A DNA stretch of 25,146 nt from Saccoglossus kowalevskii (lineage: Eukaryota; Hemichordata; Enteropneusta; Harrimaniidae), in assembly GCF_000003605.2 (NCBI RefSeq), contig NW_003116448.1, forward strand, positions 241,706-266,851. Reading direction: 5' to 3'. This document shows, one piece after another, positions 12,301-24,300 of the stretch (positions are counted from its first letter, which is position 1; every line of letters begins with the position of its first letter). A program made the position numbers and the translations under genes. Below the pieces are notes generated by a model, which saw nothing but the letters and a program-made list of their open reading frames with translations, was not told where the DNA came from and did not search any database.

Positions 12301-15300
12301 TTTGGTAGAGGGAAGAGTTATGCACATACTTAAGATTTTCTTCTTTAAAAAAAAGTTAAATTGCATATACCATACTGCATGTTTAGGAGAGTCGATTATA
12401 TAGTAATATAGTGGGTTTTACTATATACAGAAACCAAAGCTAATGTTGAACACTGAACCACACTCAAACAGAGATTACGTTAATCAGGTTTGTACAATAT
12501 AATTGTGTTATTCTAAGCTCATAAATCAAAGCCTATAATTTGGTTTAATTTGGTTCAAATGGCTGACCATTGGAATCACCAGCTACACTGCTAACAGGCG
12601 GAAATTATAGATCTATATTATCTACAACAAAAAATCATGAAATACAACGTTTACAGGTTTCTCAGTGTTGGATATTACCACAACTACAATGGTTTGTCTT
12701 CCATCAGCAAAATAGTACTACTCTGTGGCACTCATCGGATTTCACTTATTTTCAGTGACAGTAGACGCAGTATAAATGAACAATATGTCTTCAGGTTTCC
12801 TTTATAAATACATGTATACACATTCTCAGATTCACAGATTTTACAGCCTGAATGTAAAAACAGGCACCACAGTCTAGTAATACACAAACATATACCAGTA
12901 AAGCAAACCAGAAAAATTATACAAAATCATTTTGACCTATATTTTTCTAGTATTTTATTCTGCAATTGATGAACACATTTTTAATAGCTCTTTTAATTTC
13001 ATCAAAATACTGATTCAAAGTCTCAATAATGGTTTTATTTACTTAACAATCACATGACTAACCATGGGTTGCACCTGATATAACATTTGATTTTTATTTA
13101 GTGTACAGTCTTGGTTTTCATGAAATATATATAGGTTGACTCTTCTGAGAATATAATTAATAATTTTACTTCTTGGAAAACTCTACTACATGTACATCCT
13201 TAGCTACATGTATGACCAATTGTTACCGATATAATTTACTAGCTTGCCTGCAATGCGCGACTGGATCTCTAAAAATTGGTCGCTATTAATATAAAGACAT
13301 TTGTTGTTGTGTGAGCCCTCCCTAGCCTTTCTTCTCGTTTCTAAAGATGTTTATTTTGCAAATTTATGGTCATCACACAACTAGCTGACTTCAAGTAAGG
13401 TCTTTATTGCATATCGCACAAATTGCGAACTCTAATCCTATGAATCCATCCATGATACAAATAAAAATTCAATTTACGGTCTTTGATTTGTTAATTATGG
13501 ACTGAAAACAACGATGATTGAGAATCTCGACTTGACAAGTACGTGTTGACTGTTTGATGAGAGATAATTAAAACAACTGTGATTGGTCGGTGACACACAA
13601 CAGCGATCCCAAATCTTGTTAATTACCAGGCCGGAATATGGGTTGGAACAACCCATTGCTGACAAATTTCTGTATCCCTGTGTATAATAACAAATATCAT
13701 TGCAGCCCCGTATGACCAACCAGAATTAAAGTCAACTATATACACAAGGAAATCAAGTTTATGGATTGCAAAACGTTAATGTGCATTTCCTCTATTCGTT
13801 CCACTAAAAGCTTTTATCGTACCACCAGACACTATTAAACAATGAGAAGAACTTGTCGCCAGTTATAATCAGTAATGTAAACACATTTGTGGAGAAAAGG
13901 AAATCAAACTACCGGTAATTCTATAATGATGCACAAAACCTTGTACATGTATAGGCAGTAGGCAAACACAAATTGTAAGGCAGTCAGTAGGATTTTCAGG
14001 CAGAAGTTTATGTCAAAAATAAGCTTGGTTTAATCCTTTGAATACCATTTCACTGTTGTCACCTTTAACAAAAATAAACATGTACTACTAGAATGTGATT
14101 CCACTTGTTAATTAATTGCTAACTATGGAAATCAACGGAATACATTTTTCTGGTCCAGGGATGTTTCTTGATTGTGAATATTTTCTTTTCCTGGTATGAT
14201 AGGAAAAAAAATCTGGTAACAGTTAGCATGCAAATTAGCTACATGTATTTAACCTGCAGATGATTATATGTACCGTACCAAGTTTCAATAAATTAAAGCA
14301 AACTGTTGTTATGATACAGAATAAACAAACTGAAAACAGATAATTATGTAAAGTAGTTAATTAATATGCACAGCTTAATTAGAAGCTGATATCAGATAAC
14401 CCAAAACACCAAATAGCAGGTTTATATCCTTTTGAAAATAGTTCCAATTCATATGCAGAATGTAAATTTCTACAGCTGTATTCATATGCAGAGTGTAATT
14501 ACTACAGCTGTATTCATATGCAGATTGTAATTGTTACAGTTGTATTCATATGCAGATTGTAAATTGCTACAGCTGTATTCATATGCAGAGTGTAATTACT
14601 ACAGCTGTATTCATATGCAGATTGTAATTGCTACAGCTGTATTCATATGCAGATTGTAAATTGCTACAGCTGTATTCATATGCAGATTGTAAATTTCTAC
14701 AGCTGTATTCATATGCAGATTGTAAATTGCTACAGCTGTATTCATATGCAGAATGTAAATTTCTACAGCTGTATTCACATGCAGAGTGTAATTACTACAG
14801 CTGTATTCATATGCAGATTGTAATTGCTACAGCTGTATTCATATGCAGATTGTAAATTGCTACAGCTGTATTCATATGCAGATTGTAAATTTCTACAGCT
14901 GTATTCATATGCAGATGGTAAATTGTACAGGTATTCATATGCAGATGTAAATTTGATACAGCTGTATTCATATCAGATTGTAAATTGCTACAGCTGTATT
15001 CATATGCAGATGTAAATTGTTACAGTTGTATTCATATGCAGATTGTAAATTGCTACAGCTGTATTCATATGCAGATTGTAAATTGCTACAGCTGTATTCA
15101 TATGCAGATTGTAAATTGTTACAGTTGTATTCATATGCAGATTGTAAATTGCTACAGCTGTATTCATATGCAGATTGTAAATTGTTACAGCTGTATTCAT
15201 ATGCAGAGTGTAAATTGCTACAGTTGTATTCATATGCAGATTGTAAATTGTTACAGTTGTATTCATATGCAGATTGTAAATTTCTACAGCTGTATTCATA

Positions 15301-18300
15301 TGCAGATTGTAAATTGCTACAGCTGTATTCATATGCAGAATGTAAACAGCTACAGTTGTATTCATATGCAGATTGTAAATTGTTACAGTTGTATTCATAT
15401 GCAGATTGTAAATTGCTACAGCTGTATTCATATGCAGATTGTAAATTTCTACAGCTGTATTCATATGCAGATTGTAAATTGCTACAGCTGTATTCATATG
15501 CAGAATGTAAATTGTTACAGTTGTATTCATATGCAGATTGTAAATTGCTACAGCTGTATTCATATGCAGAATGTAAACAGCTACAGCTGTATTCATATGC
15601 AGAATGTAAATTGCTACAGCTGTATTCATATGCAGATTGTAAATTTCACACAGGGATGGAATAAGTGTTCACCCGGATGCAAGGCAAGCAAGCTGCAACC
15701 AATTTAACCATTATGATAAAACCAGAGACGTTGAAAGCTTTTTCTACTTTCCTGTGTGTGTGTGTGTATCTATCATGGAACATCTTCTAATCGATTTGCA
15801 CTACCTCAATTTCAACACATATTACGCGCATTTGAGTACATGTAGTGAGAGTGAATATTACAGACAGATACCGATACATGTAGCAACCATCAAGATTGAG
15901 TTGTATGAGTTACCAATCAATACATACATGTATGCTGAATATGTTACATAAAAGCAACATAAAATCATAGATGGTACTTTTAGAAAATACAAACATTTCT
16001 TTCAAATTACCACAAATTATCAAAATAAAACAAATTAAAGTGACATTTGCATAAATATGTAATACATTTGCGATGTGATTGCATATTTTCCACTGCCACA
16101 AAGATTGCAATTATGATAAATATAAAATTCAACAGGCCAGTGATTTCAGAAAAGCGGATTATTAGAGAGGGATAAGTGAGGAAAAAGCTAAAGATAACAT
16201 TTCGCTGCTGTCTATTTTTGCGGCACCACAATTTGATTGCCTAAAGGGGGTGGGGCACGCATGAATAAATTCCATGAGAGTTAGTCTAAGTGATTGTATT
16301 TTAAGTCACGTTCAATCAATTATTTCTTTATAAGACAGAAATGCTACCCGTACATTTTCTGTAAAGTCTGTAATTGCAGGTAATAATGACAAAATACAAA
16401 CTAAAGGAAAAAGTAAGTTTCAGCAAATAGGCCTCTTGAAAACTGTACTAAGTTGTTACTGTAAGCTATTGAAGTGAGTTATTTCAGGCTTTTTAGCTGT
16501 GCCCACTTGGAAAAGACACTACTATGTATGCTACAGGAGAGATTTAAAACTTGTCCTTGGTTACACGCATACATCCAGAGAATTGATTTTAATATTCATT
16601 CCTGGTGATTGCTAACTTTCCAGAACGCTACCTTCTTTTTTTGTTGAAATTTTTTTGTTTCAAATTTCTATCATTGACTGTCAGTTTATTCACACAAGGT
16701 GTTTCTATTTTTCAGTTTGTCTGTTGCCTTAAAATAATCACAGCGACCTGATGGCTCTGGAAAGTTAGCAATCACCATAGCAACCTGACGGTTCTGATGA
16801 CTGAAAAATCGTTGTTAATATCAACATTTTACACAATGATTGGTTCCAAGGCAGTGATTTATGTTAAAACAAATAAAATCTATGATAATGAAATTCACAT
16901 TCATGGAAACTGAATTGATAAGAAGGTGATTTGTGAAAATAAAATAACCACATGCATATGTTACTTTTTGGTACATGTACCTATACATAAAACGTTGCAG
17001 TACAGAATTGTGAAAATTACATACGAGCGAATGGCAAAATTAAAGAATATAGCATGATTTCAAAAAAATTGCCTTAATAGACAGATTTGATTAAGTGAAA
17101 TGGTACATGGACTAACGTTTTAAAATACGTGTGCATATTCAATTACAAACACTCTTGGCAAACTAACCCACAAGCCATGTTGTTTTTTACCACACTGCAG
17201 TTGACAGAGAAACATCAATAATTCACTATTCCCTTTAGCAACACGAATTTTAAATTGTTACAGCTGAATTTGTCGTGGGACTGACATCTCTTGTGTTTTG
17301 CTAACCCATGCTGATATATGATGAAAAACGATCAAAAGTAGTAAATTCTTGTATTATATTTTCTATTTTCATCATCAGAATATGCTACCCAAAAAACAAA
17401 AAAAAAGCAGATCGGAACTACATTTACTGTAAATTATGTGTGCGTACAAATAATATGCATCAACACCAACATATTGACGATAGCAGTGCATTTACGAGAC
17501 ATTGTTTATGTTACAACTTTTGAAACAATATCAAATAAAAGTACATGTATGAGAGACTATTAATTAAAAAACAACCTGACCAATCACAATCCGTAGAAGA
17601 TGTATGATAATGGAACTGCTTGTTAACCTTTTCACTACCAGATCCCCCTTCACATCACAAATTCACAACATAGTCCCATTTATAGTCTGCACTTTCCTTC
17701 AGAAGATTGGAGACAAAAATAGCCAAGTTTTTGAGTAAAAAACTGAAAATTTACTTAAATTTTGTCTGTTGGCTCATTTCCAGAAATATTGAAGAACATA
17801 AGAAACAAGACATGAATGTCACAGTCCCTGTTAATTAAATATAAAATACTCATGTTAAAATAATACATGGAACATCTGCAAACAATTGAATTAATATGTA
17901 CTCTATGTGGGTACAACTCATCATAAAGTGATAACTGAAAACTGTCATTGACCCAGGTCCAAAATCTCAGAGTACACAAAGTGCAACCAAACTATGTCTC
18001 ATACATGCTCAAGAAACTGCACTCATAAATCTGAGTAAACCTTCATGTACCATATTCAGGTCTCTGTACATTACCAAAACCTGGGTTTGTTTCATTATCC
18101 CCACTATAATTCCAATCAAAATGTAGCCCTGACACCCCTCTACATTTTCCACTGATGTATTCATATTAAGTGCATATTCGGCAGAGACATGTTCATCAAC
18201 CTGGCAAATTTCATCGATATCTGCTGCAGAATTTCTGAGAAAATGTTAGAGACGGCAAAGACGGAAAATTGAAAATAAGAATTATTAGGCTGTCACCTTT

Positions 18301-21300
18301 TACAAAACACGCCATTTTTCCTATATTTTTTAAACAAATTTTGATGAGAATGTGTAGGCAAGGGGAAATTATAATCATTAGTTCCAAAATCAACAAATAA
18401 ATTATAGAAAAATACTCACATCTGGAGTAAAATTTTACTGCTGAAAAAGAATTGCTTAAAAAAACTACAAAACATAAAATCTAATAAAAAAACAATAGGT
18501 TGTCATCTATTAATGACTTGCTGATTGACATAGACATTATAAAAGTCACACTAAAATAGAATGATTTACTAGTAATGATAATTTCAAACATTGAACTGAC
18601 ACCGAACATCAGTTTATATGCATCATTCTGATGTAGAGAAAAAAATAATTGAGATCAACAAGGTTAGATCAGGATCTTACAAAAAACATTGCAACGAGTT
18701 GTTTGGGTTTACATAGAACTAATTAAACTGTAACAGAAATTCACCTATTCTCTCAAAGTAGGGAAAAACAAGTCACAAATTCCAGTCAATATAATAGACC
18801 CTAAATCTAGCTGTTCTATACACTGCCCATCGAGTTCCGGTCAAGTCATGTTCATTGAATTTTACATTTGTAGGCCACTACATAAAAAGTGGATACATGT
18901 GACTATGAATATTACAACAGTGATTTAATTCATGCTAAAATTACAATATAAATATAAATTGTGTACATGCATAGATATTGTCAACAGAAAATCAAATAAA
19001 CAAAAATACACATACATGTACACCACAAATATACAAGGCTCGCCTGATTTTGGAAATTTGAGAGGACATTGTCGGTTCAGTTTTGTAGTTTATTGGTGTG
19101 TCTATACAAATTATGATGAGAAAACAAAAATTATGACATCTCTTCACTGCACTGGCTACTCATGACAAGTTAGTAATGACCAGAAAATGCCATGAATTGT
19201 ATTTTAATAAATGAAAGACAAGCGAAGATTACAGATGAGTTACCAGGTAGACACATTCCTGTGTCACATATTACCTCTATCAGAGTACCTTCTTCACAAA
19301 TTTATCTGATTTACGCCAATAAGGGAACATGATATGTAGCATTATTTATGAAATGATTAGTTTGCCAGGTTTACACTATTTGACTATCTTACTGGAGAGA
19401 AAAATAGGATTTTGTAAAGTTTTTGCGTAATTTTTAGTTGCTGTTGCAAAATAAAATTTGAAGATAATTTTAGAGAAAAATTCCTATCATGGAAAAATTT
19501 GCACAAAATGTCAATTTTGTCCAATTTCCATGACATTTGACATTCTTGTATTCTAAAAAATTGTCTGGTGACTTCAATTTTTTTTTTATTTTCAGTATCC
19601 CAATGCTATAACTCATAATTATGAAAGTATTACAAACATGACGTATCATCAAGACCCATGTATTAAAGTCATAATTATTTATTAGGGGTCCAAGCCTTTC
19701 AGGCGAATATTGGTCAAATTTGACAGGCAGGTCACACCGGCACTCTGGAAATGTTGATAAATTAGAAGAAACAGTTTTGTCCTACTGTTGCCATGACAAT
19801 GGTCGACAACTATATATTTGGTCGTAGCTTAGCACAAAATGTATCTTCTCCTACAAATCTTGGACATATCACACTCAATTTTCTTGAGTGTGTGCCTGAA
19901 GTGAATATTTTTTGAGTTGATGCCAGTGCTTTTACTTGATTGACACGTGCTAGCCAAAATCATTGTTTACACTTGACGTCATTGGTTAAACAGTCATGTT
20001 AATAAACACTATACATGTTTCGTGTCTGTGTGTCTGTTCAAACTTGATGGGCTGGTCACACCTGTACTCTAGTTAGGTGGACAAATTTGGAAAAATAACA
20101 AATTCTGTCCTACCATCAGCATACACTGTAGCAACACCCGAAAAAAAAATTTTTTTTGAGTAGAGCAGATCACCAATCAGCCTGTCATTTTGCTATTTAC
20201 CGATGGAAAAAATTATATTTCTAAGAATGCAATAACAATTTTATAATTATTAATAGATGCAATAACAGATTGTAAATATGAACTTTAAACATAGACAACA
20301 TGTACATGAATAATGTAACACTAAAACATACCACATACATTTTAATGGAGGATATGCCAACTCTTAATAATTAATCTGTTTTGTGTGTTTGTACTTAATA
20401 CAAATGCAAATAAATGAACAAACCCATACCATAGACCCTTAAGGGTCCACAGTTATAAACCTCTAAAGACTTTAATAGTAATGAAGATTTAAGTATGTCG
20501 TAAAGGTTTAATCTAAATCCAAAAGGTAATCACAGACCAGGGAATGAACGTTTTATTCATTTTATTCGTCAGTGGCAATACTTGTGTTTCGATATCATCT
20601 GGATCTGCTCCTGCCACTCAGGATTACGCTTAGGTTTACAGACTAAGAAGTTTTGTAATAAGTAGATGACATTAGATACTTATTAAATCTGCCGTAGAAT
20701 TACGAACTACAAACAAGTAAAAGATGATGAGATTATCATGAGAATTATATCATGAATAATTACAAATGTTTAGAAGGGATTTAACAGTACACCTAAAACT
20801 AGGTTATAAAATTTTGCATCAGTGTACTCTTTATTGATCTTCAAGGCAGTTTGAGCTTAAATACATGTTTGAATAACAGGCTCCTGTGCATTATGAGAGA
20901 GAACTTGCCAGTCGGAACTAAAGATATCATTAGAAAATGAACAATGTGTATAGTATCAAAGCAATCGAACTTGCTGTTTTCAACAAGAATTTAAAAATAT
21001 CACTTTTCACCAAAAATGACAAAAATAGTTCATCAAAATTAGATAATTAAAGATATCATCACAAAATGAAAAAATCTGAGAGAGGTCCACATGTAGTACC
21101 TATATACATGTATGTAATATCAAAGCAATTGGACTTGCGATATTTAACAAGAAATCAAAAATATTACTTTTTACCAAAAATATTCACTATAATTAGAGAA
21201 TTAAAAAATACCATCATGAAATGAACAAATCTAAGAGAGGCCTACCAAAGGTACATATACACCAAGTATCAAAGCATTCATGCTTGTAGTTTTTAAGAAG

Positions 21301-24300
21301 AAGTCAAAAAAGTAAAATATTGACACGGACGACAGACGTCGACGGATAATCACTCATATGATAAGCTCCCTTCGATAAAGTCGACAGCGGAGCTTAAAAA
21401 ATTATTATCACACTGGAAACTCCCATTTCTATTAGTGTCACATTGAGACCCATATTTTCACTGTTACATGTATAATCACTGGCAGATTTAAATGTGTAGT
21501 TGGAGATCAAATAACGCTTTCTTTAATAAACCTCAACAAAGACATTTGTTTCATACTTTCAATCTATGAGGTTTTGGAGTTTTATTTCTCAGCCTTAGAA
21601 TATCAATGATTTTAATGTTTATTGCAAATGCAGAAAGTCATTGAATGAAATGAAGTCATTGTGAAATGCAACAGCATCCTTCGATTTGATATATACATAT
21701 TCGTACCACAACTCAACAAGCATCTAAGAAATGAAACACCTAAATACCAATTAACAGTGCCCTTCAATTTGAAATATACATATTCGTACCACAACTCAAC
21801 AAGCATCCAAGAAATGAAACACCTAAATACCAATTAACAGGCCCTTCAATTTGAAATATACATATTTGTACCACAACTCAACAAGCATCTAAGAAATGAA
21901 ACACCTAAATACCAATTAACAGTGCCCTTCGATTTGATATATACATATTCCTACCACCACTCAACAAGCATCTAAGAAATGAAACACCTAAATACCAATT
22001 AACAGTGCCCTTCAATTTGAAATATACATATTTGTACCACAACTCAACAAGCATCTAAGAAATGAAACACCTAAATACCAATTAACAGTGCCCTTCAATT
22101 TGAAATATACATATTCGTACCACAACTCAACAAGCATCCAAGAAATGAAACACCTAAATACCAATTAACAGGCCCTTCAATTTGAAATATACATATTTGT
22201 ACCACAACTCAACAAGCATCTAAGAAATGAAACACCTAAATACCAATTAACAGTGCCCTTCGATTTGATATATACATATTCCTACCACCACTCAACAAGC
22301 ATCTAAGAAATGAAACGCCTAAATACCAATTAACAGTGCCCTTCGATTTGATATATACATATTCCTACCACCACTCAACAAGCATCTAAGAAATGAAACA
22401 CCTCAATACCAATTAACAGTGCCCTACGATTTGAAATATACATATTCGTACCACCACTCAAGCATCTAAGAAATGAAACACCTAAATACCAATTAACAGT
22501 GCCCTTCAATTTGAATTATACATATTTGTACCACCACTCAACAAGCATCCAAGAAATGAAACACCTCAATACCAATTAAAAGTGCCCTACGATTTGAAAT
22601 ATACATATTCGTACCACCACTCACCAAGCATCTAAGAAATGAAACACCTAAATACCAATTAACAGTGCCCCACGATTTGAAATATAAATATTCGTACCAC
22701 CACTCAACAAGCATCCAAGAAATGAAACACCTAAATACCAATTAACAGTGCCCTTCAATTTGAAATATACATATTTGTACCACCACTCAACAAGCATCTA
22801 AGAAATGAAACACCTCAATACCAATTAACAGTGCCCTACGATTTGAAATATACATATTCGTACCACCACTCAACAAGCATCTAAGAAATGAAACACCTAA
22901 ATACCAATTAACAGTGCCCTACGATTTGAAATATACATATTCGTACCACAACTCACCAAGCATCTAAGAAATGAAACGCCTAAATACCAATTAACAGTGC
23001 CCCACGATTTGAAATATAAATATTCGTACCACCACTCAACAAGCATCTAAGAAATGAAACACGTAAATACCAATTCAAAATGGCTACAATTATTTTTCAT
23101 CCATGCCACCATAGAAACCAGTGTAATGACATTTCAAATTCTTGCATGGCAAACAATTGTCTGGTGACCTAATATTTGTTTTTCATTTCCGGTTTCTGAT
23201 TAGAAATAATTTTGCAAGAACGTTCTCAATAAAAATAACCCAGGAATGTCTGAGGAACTGTGAAGAACATATTGTGATGCTGTGACTCAAATCATGAATA
23301 TCTGTTTTTTTGAATGAGACACTGTCATCAAGCTGGGGTATAGATGATTCCTTCAGAGAATTTGTTGATTATTAAGAACACCATAAACAATGCATGAACA
23401 CAATACACAGTGGGACTGTTATTGCCCTATTGAAATCAACAAAGCTTAGAAAGAACTCCCGTGAGCTGAAGGTATTGGAGGCATGAAGGTACACATGTGC
23501 CTCTGTTACAGCAAATACAGCATTTAAAAATACAACTGAAAACATGTGATGAATAGTACTTCAGATATCAGTAGAAATTAAAGCAGAAAATCGACCAATC
23601 TTTATGTAAATTAGGTAATTAATATGCATGGATTTTACCCAAAACTAATCAGGTCTGCGCATTAGCCCAAAGTATCTATGCACCAAGTTTCATCAAAAAC
23701 CAGCATATAGTTCTTGAGATATCAGTAGAACAGACGAACACAAACATGTACACACATACAGGTGTACTAACTGCAACGACTCCCATTGGGTGTCCGAATC
23801 AAAAACACATACATTGTACCGGTAATATATGCTCGTGGTTACACTCTTTCACTTTGCATTTACTATTTTTAGAAAAGTTTGTTTTTTTATCATCATCACA
23901 CCAGTCACACCCTTATCTTATAAAACATTGCCAGTAATAAATATGGGTTGTTTGTGCATAAGAACACTAATTATTGAACCAATATCTTGAATAAGTGAAA
24001 TTCAGTAATAAGGAAAGTTGCAGCTAATACACTTTTGGAACTGAAATTTCAAGCAACTTTGATGAATTATTCTTTGTGATTAATTTGTTTTATAGAAGAG
24101 AAACTTTAAGAGCCTGAACTAGGTTTTGACTTGAATGAACTAGAAATGTATTGTATAATGCCATTTTCAAATCCAAAATGGCCACCGAAATAGGGTTTAA
24201 CAAAGTCATTGTTTCCATGGAAACAAGCTCGGCACCCACAAATTTTATTTGATCTTTGTTATCTGTTTTTGACACATTTTTTAAATTTTTTATTACATGT

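Noticed and set aside
15000-15629. Minus-strand 209-codon frame of [11 protein letters not shown] repeats
   Set aside because: This is a by-product of the 33-bp period. Competing frames are equally open and no splice or start context supports it.
21612-22741. Minus-strand frames with repeated [10 protein letters not shown] peptides
   Set aside because: These lie entirely in the 83-bp array. The frame shifts every unit and they end within a few units.
24090-24275. Minus-strand 61-codon frame with METMTLL
   Set aside because: Phrases such as TCCAAAATGGCCACCG and TTGTTTCCATGGAAAC are, as I recall, typical of dispersed non-coding repeats. There is no domain, and it does not join the exon 2 to exon 3 frame.
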